A stretch of DNA of 64,000 nucleotides. Origin: Hydrogenophilales bacterium 16-64-40. GTDB lineage: Bacteria > Pseudomonadota > Gammaproteobacteria > Burkholderiales > Thiobacillaceae. Position numbers and translations under genes: made by a program. This document shows, one piece after another, positions 32,737-42,777 of this stretch; position 1 is the first letter of the stretch, and every line of letters starts with the position of its first letter. The notes below the pieces were generated by a model. The model ran no database searches. It was not told the DNA's origin and saw nothing but the letters and a program-made list of their open reading frames with translations. The stretch is taken from the NCBI GenBank assembly GCA_002256995.1, contig NCGX01000003.1, positions 209,839 through 273,838 on the forward strand, read 5' to 3'.

Positions 32737-34794
32737 GTGCCCGGCGGGACAGCGCTCGAGACGGCACGCGCCATGCGATCGACGCTGAAATCCCGCCTGC
32801 AAACCTCGGTCCGCGCCAAGCTGCTGTTCCTGGTGCTGGCACCCCTTCTGGCGGTGCTGCCCATCCTCGCCCTGCTCACCCTGTACTGGGCCAACACCTA
32901 CTACGACCGGATGCTGATTTTCAAGGTCAACAGCGATCTGGTGGTGGCCCGCCAGTATTTTCAGAACGTCACCGACCGCTTGGGCCGGGATCTCGACGGC
33001 CTGGCCCGTTCCCACGCCCTGGTCGTCCTGCTGGAGCGGCGCGGGCAGGACGCCGTGCGCAACTGGCTGGCGCAGGCGCGGGACGCGCACAAACTGGACT
33101 TTCTCTACCTGCTCGACCCCCACGGCAACATCGTGCAGCCCGCCAGCCGCTTCGACGCCTCGGTCTGGCCGATCGTCAAACGGGCGCTGCGCGACGAAGC
33201 CGCCACCGCCGTCGACATTTTCGCGCCGGCGCAGCTGGCCGCCATCGACCCCGCGCTGGCGCGGCGCGCCGAACTCGATATCGTCCCCACCGACAACGCC
33301 GCACCCTCGTCCCGGCGGACGGAAACCCGCGGCCTGGTGATCCACGCCGCCACTCCGGTGCACGACGCGCACGGGCGGCTGGCGGGGGTACTGCTGGGCG
33401 GCACCGTGCTCAACCAGAACCTGGGGTTCGTCGACACCATCAACGACCTGGTATACCGGAAAGGCTCGCTCCAGTTCGGCTCCGAGGGCACCGTCACGCT
33501 GTTTCTGGACGACGTGCGCATCGCCACCAACGTGCGCCTGTTCCGCGACCGGCGCGCCCTCGGCACCCGCGTGTCGCAGGAAGTGCGCGACGAGGTGCTG
33601 GGGCGCGGCGCCACCTGGCTGCACCGCGCCTTCGTGGTCAACGACTGGTATGTGTCCGCCTACGAGCCCATTGAGGACAGCTTCGGGCGGCGCGTGGGCA
33701 TGCTCTACGTGGGCTTTCTCGAAGCCCCCTTCAGCGTCGCCAAGTCCGTGGCGCTGGGCGGCATCCTGCTGGTGATCATGCTGAGCGGCACGGCGGGCGG
33801 CCTGATCTCGCTCAGATGGGCGCGCAGCGTGTTCCGCCCGCTGGAGCAGATGAACCGGACCATGAGCGCCGTGGAAGCCGGCGAGCTGTCGGCGCGTACC
33901 GGCCCGGTCGAGAGCCGCGACGAACTCGGCCAGCTGGCCGGACATTTCGATCAACTGCTGGACAAACTCGAGGCGCAAAACCGGGCGCTCAAGAATTGGG
34001 CGGACGAACTCAACCTGAAAGTCGCCGAGCGCACCCGCGAGATCGAATCAGCCAACCAGTTGCTGCGGGACGCCCAGCGACAACTGGTCATGTCGGAAAA
34101 GCTGGCCGCCATCGGCGAGCTCACCGCTGGCGTCGCCCACGAGATCAACAACCCCGCCGCCGTGATCCAGGGCAACCTGGACCTGCTGGTCGAGGTGCTG
34201 GGTGCCCAGACCGAACCTGTGCGGGAGGAAATCCGCCTGATCAACGAGCAGGTCCAGCGCATCCGGGTGATCGTCACCCATCTCCTGCAATTCGCCCGCC
34301 CCGCCGAGTTCGCCGGCTACGTCGAAACCGTGGAGGTAAACCGGCTGCTGTCCGACTGCCTGGTGCTGGTGCGCCACCAGCTCGGCAAGCGCCGCATCGC
34401 GGTGACCCAGGACTGCCGGGCCACGCGGGAAGTGGCCATCAACCGCAACGAAGTGCAGCAGGTATTGATCAACCTGATGGCTAACGCCATCCATGCCATG
34501 CCCGACGGCGGCGTGCTCACGCTGGAAACCCGGGACTGGGAGGACGAGGGCGTCGCCGTCACCGTGCGCGACACCGGCGTCGGCATCGCGCCGGAGGTGC
34601 TGCCGCGGATTTTCGATCCCTTCTTCACCACCCGCAAGCAGCAGGGCACGGGCCTGGGGCTGTCCATCAGTTACGGCCTGCTGGAACGCTACGGCAACCG
34701 CATCACGGTGTCGAGCGAACCGGGACGGGGCGCGGCTTTCACGGTCTGGCTGCACGTCGAACCCGTTTACGCGGAAGGCGGGGGGACGCCCTGA
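32737..34794 (+). CDS. Membrane sensor histidine kinase, partner of the sigma54 regulator
   Basis: 685 residues from a GTG at 32737 (an ATG at 32773 is the alternative). A first membrane helix (about 28-52), a large periplasmic sensor region of about 260 residues with a Cache-like layout, a second helix (about 335-360), a HAMP domain, a coiled coil, the H-box G-V-A-H-E-I-N-N-P and the ATPase domain with D-T-G-V-G-I and G-T-G-L-G-L. It starts one base after the regulator's stop. The signal is not readable; formate or a small carboxylate would fit the neighbouring operon. Confidence 0.9.
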   Translation: MPGGTALETARAMRSTLKSRLQTSVRAKLLFLVLAPLLAVLPILALLTLYWANTYYDRMLIFKVNSDLVVARQYFQNVTDRLGRDLDGLARSHALVVLLERRGQDAVRNWLAQARDAHKLDFLYLLDPHGNIVQPASRFDASVWPIVKRALRDEAATAVDIFAPAQLAAIDPALARRAELDIVPTDNAAPSSRRTETRGLVIHAATPVHDAHGRLAGVLLGGTVLNQNLGFVDTINDLVYRKGSLQFGSEGTVTLFLDDVRIATNVRLFRDRRALGTRVSQEVRDEVLGRGATWLHRAFVVNDWYVSAYEPIEDSFGRRVGMLYVGFLEAPFSVAKSVALGGILLVIMLSGTAGGLISLRWARSVFRPLEQMNRTMSAVEAGELSARTGPVESRDELGQLAGHFDQLLDKLEAQNRALKNWADELNLKVAERTREIESANQLLRDAQRQLVMSEKLAAIGELTAGVAHEINNPAAVIQGNLDLLVEVLGAQTEPVREEIRLINEQVQRIRVIVTHLLQFARPAEFAGYVETVEVNRLLSDCLVLVRHQLGKRRIAVTQDCRATREVAINRNEVQQVLINLMANAIHAMPDGGVLTLETRDWEDEGVAVTVRDTGVGIAPEVLPRIFDPFFTTRKQQGTGLGLSISYGLLERYGNRITVSSEPGRGAAFTVWLHVEPVYAEGGGTP

Positions 34795-35190
34795 CCGGCG
34801 CGCGACGCCGCGCCGGACGGCGATGCGACCATGGATGGGCGAGCCGCCGCGCCGAGCTTCCCCCTCGACGCGGCGGCTTGCCGCGCTTGCCCCTGCGCTG
34901 CACGCCCCCTGCATCTTGAAAACGGCCGCCGCGTCCGCCTCGCTCAGCGTCGCCGACGGCACTTCCGCTGCCCGTGTCTGCGCCCGTGCCAGGCCCAGCG
35001 CCGCAAGCCCTGTGAACGCCATGAGTGCCTTCATTATTGTCATCGCCGCACGCCTGCCATGGGGAAACTTCCACCGTAGACGCCGTGGAAACACCGGGGC
35101 GAGGCTTGCTGCAGGTTTTCCACGCGTGCCGTTTGCCAGTAGAATCAAGCCTTTGTTTTAGTTGATGTTTTCCACACAGAGACCAAGGTT
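34795..35190. other. 396-bp gap with a possible decayed gene
   Basis: No intact gene is visible. On the minus strand an ATG at 35043 (or 35034) opens a plausible signal peptide (M-K-A-L-M-A-F-T-G-L-A-A-L-G-L-A) and about 30 further sensible residues, but the frame then becomes Arg/Gly-rich and runs without a stop deep into the antisense of the histidine kinase gene. This looks like the 5' remnant of a small exported protein that lost its 3' part. Confidence 0.35.
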
Positions 35191-36306
35191 ATGACGGCTT
35201 CCTTCATCCCCCCCAAGCGCATCCTCATGGGCCCCGGCCCGTCCGACGTGCCGCAACGTGTGCTCGACGCCATGGCGCGTCCGACCATCGGCCACCTCGA
35301 CCCCGCTTTCGTCGAGCTGATGGAGCAGATCAAATCGATGCTGCGGATGGCGTTCCAGACCGAGAACGCGCTGACCTTCCCGGTCTCGGCGCCGGGTTCG
35401 GCGGGGATGGAAATGTGTTTCGTCAACCTGGTGGAACCGGGCGACAAGGTGATCGTGTGCCGCAACGGCGTGTTCGGCGGGCGCATGCTGGAAAACGTCA
35501 AGCGCACCGGCGGCGTGCCCGTGATCGTCGACGACGCCTGGGGCGCAGCGGTCGATCCGCAGAAAGTGCGCGAGGCCTTCAAGGCCAATCCCGACGCGAA
35601 AATTCTCGCCTTCGTGCATGCCGAGACCTCGACCGGCGCCCAGTCGGACGCCGAAGCGCTTGCCAAGATCGCGCAGGAAGCGGGCGCCTTGACCATCATG
35701 GATTGCGTCACCAGCCTCGGCGGCACGCCGCTGTATATGGATAAGTGGGGCATCGATGCCGCGTACTCCGGCAGCCAGAAATGCCTGTCGTGCACCCCCG
35801 GCCTGTCGCCGGTGTCGTTTTCCGATCGCGCCATCGCCCGCATCAAGGCGCGCTCGACCCCGGTGCAGAGCTGGTTCCTCGACCTCACCCTGGTGCTCGG
35901 CTACTGGCAGTCCTCAGGCAAACGCACCTACCACCACACCGCGCCGATCAACCCCATGTACGGCCTGCACGAAGCGCTGGTGATCCTCGAAGAAGAAGGC
36001 CTGGAAAACGCCTGGGCACGCCACCGCGCGATGCACGAAAAGCTCAAGGCCGGCCTCGAAGACATGGGCCTGCGCTATGTGGTCGAGGCCTCCGCCCGCC
36101 TGCCGCAGCTCAACTCGATCTACGTGCCGGAAGGCGTCGACGAGGCCGTAGTGCGCGCCCGCCTGCTGAACGAATTCAACCTCGAAATCGGCGCCGGCCT
36201 CGGCGACATGGCGGGCAAGATCTGGCGCATCGGCCTGATGGGCTATTCTGCAAAGCAGGAAAACGTCGACTACTGCTTGAAGGCGCTGAACGCCTGTTTG
36301 CCCTGA
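35191..36306 (+). CDS. Serine-glyoxylate / alanine-glyoxylate aminotransferase family protein
   Basis: 371 residues, PLP fold type I. The substrate-side G-P-G-P motif is near the N-terminus, E-T-S-T-G in the middle, and the PLP lysine in G-S-Q-K-C-L-S-C-T-P-G-L. Enzymes of this group move the amino group of serine or alanine to glyoxylate or pyruvate. In an autotroph it could serve glycolate salvage. It is a single gene, perhaps followed by the small gene at 36332. Confidence 0.88.
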   Translation: MTASFIPPKRILMGPGPSDVPQRVLDAMARPTIGHLDPAFVELMEQIKSMLRMAFQTENALTFPVSAPGSAGMEMCFVNLVEPGDKVIVCRNGVFGGRMLENVKRTGGVPVIVDDAWGAAVDPQKVREAFKANPDAKILAFVHAETSTGAQSDAEALAKIAQEAGALTIMDCVTSLGGTPLYMDKWGIDAAYSGSQKCLSCTPGLSPVSFSDRAIARIKARSTPVQSWFLDLTLVLGYWQSSGKRTYHHTAPINPMYGLHEALVILEEEGLENAWARHRAMHEKLKAGLEDMGLRYVVEASARLPQLNSIYVPEGVDEAVVRARLLNEFNLEIGAGLGDMAGKIWRIGLMGYSAKQENVDYCLKALNACLP

Positions 36307-36331
36307 GTCGCAACCAATACGAGGCCCTGCC

Positions 36332-36646
36332 ATGAAAGCCTATTTGATCGACGCCAACAGCAAAACCGTCATCCCGGTAGAACTGACCGGGGGGCTGCCC
36401 GACATCCGCCGCCTGGTCGGCTACGACTCGGTCGATTCCGAAGAAATCGACGCCAGCGGCGACCGCCTGTTCTTCGACGAAGGCTGCTTCCTGCGCGATC
36501 AGACCGGCAAGGGCCGCTTCAAGCTCGACAGCCTGGTTCCGGTCGCCGACAAGGCTGTGGTGGTGGGGTCAAGTGACGACGGCACCACGCTCAAAGACGC
36601 CGCAGTTGAACTTACGACCCTGCAGGGCCGCATCAGCTGGCTGTAA
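36332..36646 (+). CDS. Small conserved hypothetical protein
   Basis: 104 residues, soluble and acidic, starting with K-A-Y-L-I-D-A-N and containing a D-R-L-F-F-D-E-G segment near residue 50. No signal peptide and no cysteine-rich motif. I do not recognise it with confidence; its layout resembles DUF3846-type proteins. It starts 26 bp after the aminotransferase stop. Confidence 0.65.
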   Translation: MKAYLIDANSKTVIPVELTGGLPDIRRLVGYDSVDSEEIDASGDRLFFDEGCFLRDQTGKGRFKLDSLVPVADKAVVVGSSDDGTTLKDAAVELTTLQGRISWL

Positions 36647-36654
36647 AGCCTTGA

Positions 36655-36813
36655 TCAAATCAGGCCCATGATCAACAGCACAATCAGGATGATGACAAGC
36701 AAACCGAGACCGCCGCTCGGCCCGTAGCCCCAACCCCGGCTATGCGGCCATACCGGGATCGCGCCGATGAGGATCAGGAGCAGCACGATTAAGAGGATGG
36801 TTCCAATGCTCAT
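36655..36813 (-). CDS. DUF3309-family small membrane protein
   Basis: 52 residues: an N-terminal hydrophobic helix (I-G-T-I-L-L-I-V-L-L-L-I-L-I-G), a short loop with W-P-H-S-R-G-W-G-Y-G-P-S-G-G and a second hydrophobic helix. This matches the DUF3309 layout, function unknown. The start has GAGGA about 9 bp upstream. Convergent with the gene at 36332 and in line with the gene at 36855. Confidence 0.85.
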   Translation of the reverse strand: MSIGTILLIVLLLILIGAIPVWPHSRGWGYGPSGGLGLLVIILIVLLIMGLI

Positions 36814-36854
36814 GGTTAATTCCTCGTGACATTGAACACGTTTACCCGAGTACC

Positions 36855-37238
36855 CTAGCCGCCGAGACCACCGCCCAGATAGCCCAGTTTGTCCAAGTCT
36901 TCCTTGGTGCACGCGTCGTTGAGGCACAGGAACTTCACTCCGTGGTCCTCAAGCGAAGCGAGGTTGATATCGGGTTCAACGAACCCCTCGGCCTCCATGA
37001 AAATGAAGTGGTAGGTGTTGCCGACCTGCAATTCCAGCACGCCCTCGTTGCTTTCGCCATAGTCATGCCAGCGATCACCCTTCCCGCCCGGGATTTCGGG
37101 GGCCGATTTGCCGTTGCTGTCGTCTTTCCAGGCGACGATAACGGGACGAGTGAGTGCTTCGCCGGCTTTATCGACTGCCGCGCGACGTGCCTGTGCAAAA
37201 TCCCTCACGTTGGTATCCGGTAATTCGATTTTTTCCAT
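36855..37238 (-). CDS. Conserved hypothetical protein
   Basis: 127 residues, soluble and acidic, with a W-K-D-D segment at about 42 and aromatic residues in Y-H-F-I-F-M-E-A-E-G at about 77. The C-terminus is glycine-rich (L-G-G-G-L-G-G). An AGGAG-like site precedes the ATG at 37238. I do not recognise the family. The 244-bp gap between its start and metF holds nothing I can support. Confidence 0.7.
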   Translation of the reverse strand: MEKIELPDTNVRDFAQARRAAVDKAGEALTRPVIVAWKDDSNGKSAPEIPGGKGDRWHDYGESNEGVLELQVGNTYHFIFMEAEGFVEPDINLASLEDHGVKFLCLNDACTKEDLDKLGYLGGGLGG

Positions 37239-37482
37239 GTTGGCCTCCTGATCAATGCCCTTCGCCTCCAGACATTTTCATCGTGGCTGATGGGCGCAGA
37301 AAGGCAAGTAGGACTTCGCCGATACCCAGGAAGGCGCCTACTGAAAAATCGGCTGCGAGCGCGGAGCGTCGGGGTAGCAGGACGCGGGTCGTTCCCGCGC
37401 AGCCCGCAGATCATCCGACCGGGGAACAAGATGGGAAGCGGCGGCGAGGACCCGGGCCTTGGCGGCCTGGGGAAGACTCAGG

Positions 37483-38313
37483 CTACAAGCCCAGCCGCTG
37501 CCAGATGGTGGTGGTGGGCCCGGCCTGGTTCATGGTGTAGAAGTGCAGCCCCGGCGCGCCGCCGGCGAGCAGGCGGTCGCACAGGTCGGTCACCACATCG
37601 AGGCCGAAGGCGCGCAAGGACGGCAGGTCGTCGCCGTAGATCTCCAGCTTTTTCCGCAGCCAGCGCGGGATTTCCGCGCCGCAGGCATCCGAAAACCGCG
37701 CCAGCTGCACGTAGTTGCCGATGGGCATGATGCCGGGGACGATGGGGATGGAAACGCCGAGAGCGCGCACATCTTCGACGAAGTTGAAGTAGGCGTCGGC
37801 GTTGAAGAAATACTGCGTGATCGCCGCATTGGCGCCGGCGTCGACCTTGCGCTTGAAATTGGCCAGGTCTTCCGTGTAGGAACGCGCCTGCGGGTGGATT
37901 TCGGGATAGGCCGCCACCTCGATCTCGAACCAGTCGCCGGTTTCGCGGCGGATGAACTCAACCAGTTCGTTGGCGTAGTTGAATGCGCCGGCGTCCATGC
38001 TGCCCGACGGCAGGTCGCCGCGCAGCGCGACCAGGTGACGGATGCCCTGGCTTTTGTATTCGTTGAGGATGTCGCGGATGTTCTCCTCGGTCGAGCCGAT
38101 GCACGACAGGTGCGGCGCGGCTTCGCTGCCGTCGCCCTGGATGTCGCGCACGGTTTCCAGGGTGCGGTCGCGGGTCGACCCGCCGGCACCGAAGGTGACG
38201 GAGAAGAATTTGGGATTGAGCTGCGCCAGTTGCCTGCGGGTGGCGCGCAGTTTCTCGGCGCCTTCCGCCGTCTTGGGCGGGAAGAATTCGAAGCTGAATG
38301 TGCGTTCGGTCAT
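37483..38313 (-). CDS. metF: 5,10-methylenetetrahydrofolate reductase
   Basis: 276 residues, a TIM barrel with the N-terminal S-F-E-F-F-P-P-K signature, V-T-F-G-A-G-G-S and the H-L-V-A-L-R-G-D segment that binds FAD. It makes 5-methyltetrahydrofolate for methionine synthesis. It lies downstream of ahcY and a small membrane protein on the same strand, so the SAH riboswitch may control it too. Start ATG at 38313 has AAGG upstream. Confidence 0.95.
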   Translation of the reverse strand: MTERTFSFEFFPPKTAEGAEKLRATRRQLAQLNPKFFSVTFGAGGSTRDRTLETVRDIQGDGSEAAPHLSCIGSTEENIRDILNEYKSQGIRHLVALRGDLPSGSMDAGAFNYANELVEFIRRETGDWFEIEVAAYPEIHPQARSYTEDLANFKRKVDAGANAAITQYFFNADAYFNFVEDVRALGVSIPIVPGIMPIGNYVQLARFSDACGAEIPRWLRKKLEIYGDDLPSLRAFGLDVVTDLCDRLLAGGAPGLHFYTMNQAGPTTTIWQRLGL

Positions 38314-38362
38314 GCTTGAACCTTGAAATGGGTTTGGACGCACCCGAAGGTGCGCCCGGGTT

Positions 38363-38710
38363 TCAACCTTTTTTATTGGGGATGAGCGCGGACAGCGCCC
38401 AGGCGATCACGCCGTAGAGGATCGCGCCGACCACCGCCGACACCAGGCCGTGCACCTGGAATCCCGGCAGCAGGGCGCTGGCGAGCCAGAACAACAAGCC
38501 GTTCAGCACCAGATAGAAAATTCCCAGCGTGAGCACCGTGATCGGCAAGGTGAGGATCGCCAGCACCGGGCGCACCAGCGTATTGATGAAGCCCAGCACC
38601 AGCGCGGCAATGAGCGCCGTGCCAAAGCCCGACACCTGAATGGTGGGCAGCAGCCAGGTCACCGCCAGCAGGGCGATGGCATTCAGTATCCACAGCAGCA
38701 ACAGACGCAT
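38363..38710 (-). CDS. Phage-holin family 4-like small membrane protein
   Basis: 115 residues with four predicted membrane helices (about 2-22, 28-50, 56-78, 88-108), typical of the family named after phage holins but widespread on chromosomes. Function unknown. It sits between ahcY and metF, an arrangement I recall from other betaproteobacteria. Confidence 0.85.
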   Translation of the reverse strand: MRLLLLWILNAIALLAVTWLLPTIQVSGFGTALIAALVLGFINTLVRPVLAILTLPITVLTLGIFYLVLNGLLFWLASALLPGFQVHGLVSAVVGAILYGVIAWALSALIPNKKG

Positions 38711-38738
38711 GGCGCGCTCCTTCAGTGAGGCTAATCAA

Positions 38739-40160
<1,422 letters not shown>

Positions 40161-40266
40161 GTAAAGCTCCGTTGCATGTGGCCGGGAGGGCGGAGGGTCT
40201 GGTTAAACTCAGACTGGCGACGGTGTCGCTCACCCAACGTCCCAAACCCGGCAGGGTTGAGAAATA

Positions 40267-40332
40267 GGTGAGCGCGGTTGTTGCCTTTCCGAGCCTGGGG
40301 ACAGACGAATCTGCCTCGCAGCGCTCCTCGGA
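40267..40332 (-). promoter_or_regulatory. SAH riboswitch aptamer
   Basis: On the minus strand the leader reads CCGAGGAGCGCUGCGA, then a small hairpin, then CCAGGCUCGGA, then CGCUCACC as the pseudoknot strand, which is the SAH riboswitch consensus. It lies 106 nt before the ahcY start. A downstream GGUGAGCG (forward 40227-40234) is the exact complement of CGCUCACC and can serve as the anti-aptamer strand. Binding of SAH is expected to turn expression on. Confidence 0.93.
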
Positions 40333-40346
40333 AAACGGATTATAGC

Positions 40347-41417
40347 CTAGCCGGCAGGGCGCCGCCGCAGGAAACTGACCGCCAGCGTGACCACGGTGAG
40401 CGGCATGACATAGCTCAGCATGATGCCGGAATACGCCGGCAGGCTGTCGTGCTGCTGCGCCGCAAGCACCAGATACAGCAAATAGGCAGCATAGTAACCA
40501 AGGAATACCACGCCTTCCCAGCGCGCGATCTCACGCCCGGTGAGCAGGATCGGCAGGCAGGCAAAGGCCACCGCCAGCATCACCCACAGGTCGAAATTGC
40601 GCGCCGCCTCGGCCACATCGAGGCCGCCGGCCGACACCATCCCGGCCGCGCCCAGCACCGCCAGCAGGTTGAAGATGTTGCTGCCGATGACGTTGCCGAC
40701 TGCGATGTCGCGCTGGCCGCGCAGCGCCGCGATCAACGACGTGGCGATCTCCGGCATCGAGGTGCCGATGGCCACCACGGTGAGACCGATGACGAGGTCG
40801 CTCACCCCAAAGTACTTGGCAAACACCACCGCCGCGCCCACCAGCCAGTCTGCGCCCAGTACCAGCAAGGCCAGGCCGCCGAGCACCAGCGCAGCCTGCA
40901 CGCTCCAGTGACGGTCCCACTGGCTGGTCGGGATTTCGCCGGCAAATTCAGCCTCGGCATCTTTGGAGGCACGCCGCGACTGCACCACCAGAAACACGGT
41001 GTAGGCAATCACCAGGGCGAACAGCAGGCCCGCCTCGATGCGGCCGATGCCGCCGTCCAGCGCCATCACCGCCACCAGCAGGGTCGCGCCGATCATGATC
41101 GGCACTTCCTGGCGGATGATCTGCTCGTGCACCAGCAGCGGCGCAATCAGCGCGGATATGCCAAGGATCAGCAGCACGTTGGCGATGTTGCTGCCGACGA
41201 CGTTGCCGATCGCCAGATCGGACGCGCCGGACAGCGCGGCATCGACCGACACCGCCATTTCCGGCGCGCTGGTGCCGAACGCGACCACGGTGAGACCCAC
41301 CACCAGCGGCGAGATACCCCACGACACCGCCAGCCGCGAAGCGCCGCGGACCATGGCCTCGGCGCCGATGACCAACGCCGCCAGCCCGAGCACGAACATC
41401 AACGCCTGCATCAGCAT
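40347..41417 (-). CDS. Calcium/sodium antiporter (CaCA family)
   Basis: 356 residues, about ten membrane helices arranged as two inverted halves. The ion-binding alpha repeats read G-T-S-A-P-E in the first half and G-T-S-M-P-E in the second. Family members exchange Ca2+ or Na+ across the inner membrane (YrbG-like). The start may be 41417 or the ATG at 41411. It begins 4 bp after metK and ends just before the ahcY leader. Confidence 0.9.
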   Translation of the reverse strand: MLMQALMFVLGLAALVIGAEAMVRGASRLAVSWGISPLVVGLTVVAFGTSAPEMAVSVDAALSGASDLAIGNVVGSNIANVLLILGISALIAPLLVHEQIIRQEVPIMIGATLLVAVMALDGGIGRIEAGLLFALVIAYTVFLVVQSRRASKDAEAEFAGEIPTSQWDRHWSVQAALVLGGLALLVLGADWLVGAAVVFAKYFGVSDLVIGLTVVAIGTSMPEIATSLIAALRGQRDIAVGNVIGSNIFNLLAVLGAAGMVSAGGLDVAEAARNFDLWVMLAVAFACLPILLTGREIARWEGVVFLGYYAAYLLYLVLAAQQHDSLPAYSGIMLSYVMPLTVVTLAVSFLRRRPAG

Positions 41418-41421
41418 GGTG

Positions 41422-42588
41422 TTACAGCCCGGCGGCGGCCTTGAGTTCGGCCGCCTTGTCGGTCACTTCCCAGGTGAAGTCGGGCTCGTCGCGGCCGAAG
41501 TGGCCGTAGCTCGCGGTGCGGGTGTAAATCGGCCGCAAGAGGTCGAGCATCTGGATGATGCCTTTGGGGCGCAGGTCGAAATGGCGCTCGATCAGCTCGA
41601 CGATCTTGGCTTCGGGGATCTTGTTGGTGCCGAAGGTGTCGACCATCATTGAAGTCGGCTTGGCGACGCCGATGGCGTAGGAGACCTGCACCAGGCACTT
41701 GTCGGCCAGCCCCGCGGCAACAACGTTTTTCGCCACGTAGCGCCCGGCGTAGGAGGCCGAGCGATCGACCTTGGACGGGTCCTTGCCGGAGAACGCGCCG
41801 CCGCCGTGCGGGGCCGCGCCGCCGTAGGTGTCGACGATGATCTTGCGGCCGGTGAGGCCTGCGTCGCCCATCGGCCCGCCCACCACGAAGCGTCCGGTGG
41901 GGTTGACCAGATAGCGCGTGTCGGCGGTCAGCATGCCTTTCGGCACCACCGGCTTGATGATTTCCTCGATCACCGCCTCGGTCAGCACGGCGTGCGAGAC
42001 CTCGGGATGATGCTGGGTCGACAGCACGATGGTGTCGATCGAATGCGGCTTGCCGTCGACGTAGCGGATCGACACCTGCGACTTGGCGTCCGGACGCAGC
42101 CACGGCAGGCGGCCGTCCTTGCGCAGTTCGGACTGGCGCTCGGTCAGGCGGTGCGCGAGGTGGATCGGCATCGGCATCAGCACCGCGGTTTCGTTGCAGG
42201 CGTAGCCGAACATCAGCCCCTGGTCGCCGGCGCCCTGGTCGAGGAACATGCCCTCGCCCTCGTTCACACCCTGCGCGATGTCGGGCGACTGCTTGCCGAT
42301 GGTGACCATCACCGCGCAGGTGTTGTAGTCGAAGCCGACCTCGGAAGAGTCGTAGCCGATGCGCTTGATGGTCTGACGCACGACCTGGTTGAAATCGACC
42401 ACCGCCGAGGTGGTGATTTCGCCGGCGATGACGCACAGACCGGTGGTCAAGAGCGTCTCGCACGCCACGCGCGCATGTTTGTCCTGAGTTAGAATCGCGT
42501 CGAGCACTGCGTCCGACACTTGGTCCGCCATCTTGTCGGGATGCCCTTCAGACACCGATTCAGACGTAAAAATGAAATCCTTTTGCAT
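41422..42588 (-). CDS. metK: S-adenosylmethionine synthetase
   Basis: 388 residues, full length. Makes SAM from methionine and ATP. The E-G-H-P-D-K motif at the N-terminus, G-A-G-D-Q-G in the middle and the P-loop-like G-G-G-A-F-S-G-K-D segment are present. ATG at 42588 has AGGAG upstream. A structured leader precedes it (see 42592-42645). Confidence 0.97.
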   Translation of the reverse strand: MQKDFIFTSESVSEGHPDKMADQVSDAVLDAILTQDKHARVACETLLTTGLCVIAGEITTSAVVDFNQVVRQTIKRIGYDSSEVGFDYNTCAVMVTIGKQSPDIAQGVNEGEGMFLDQGAGDQGLMFGYACNETAVLMPMPIHLAHRLTERQSELRKDGRLPWLRPDAKSQVSIRYVDGKPHSIDTIVLSTQHHPEVSHAVLTEAVIEEIIKPVVPKGMLTADTRYLVNPTGRFVVGGPMGDAGLTGRKIIVDTYGGAAPHGGGAFSGKDPSKVDRSASYAGRYVAKNVVAAGLADKCLVQVSYAIGVAKPTSMMVDTFGTNKIPEAKIVELIERHFDLRPKGIIQMLDLLRPIYTRTASYGHFGRDEPDFTWEVTDKAAELKAAAGL

Positions 42589-42591
42589 GAC

Positions 42592-42645
42592 TGCTCCTGT
42601 TGTCCCGGTTACTGACTGCGCAACCGGCTCGGGGGACAAACAGAG
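42592..42645 (-). promoter_or_regulatory. Structured leader hairpin before metK
   Basis: On the minus strand TTGTC can pair with GACAA and, inside, CCGGTT with AACCGG (loop of about 11 nt), just before the AGGAG site. Such a fold could regulate translation of metK. I could not match it to a known SAM riboswitch class. Confidence 0.4.
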
Positions 42646-42777
42646 CGGCGACGCTTTAGCTGTATTTGTATCCCGCCCGCAAGTTGTCATGATTAACGCG
42701 GCGGCTCAAACCCGGATGTCTGGAACATCCGGTCCGGCATTGTGCCGCGCCACTACCTTGGCCGTCAATCCCGCGTG

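Noticed and set aside
34048-35148. 366-residue minus-strand gene
   Set aside because: Most of it is antisense to the histidine kinase; only its first 50 residues look protein-like, so it is reported as a possible remnant instead.
38363-38710. Phage holin as sign of a prophage
   Set aside because: No other phage gene is present; this family is a common chromosomal membrane protein next to ahcY/metF.
42589-42690. metK leader as SAM-II or SAM-I riboswitch
   Set aside because: Neither consensus can be fitted; only a hairpin near the ribosome binding site is clear.
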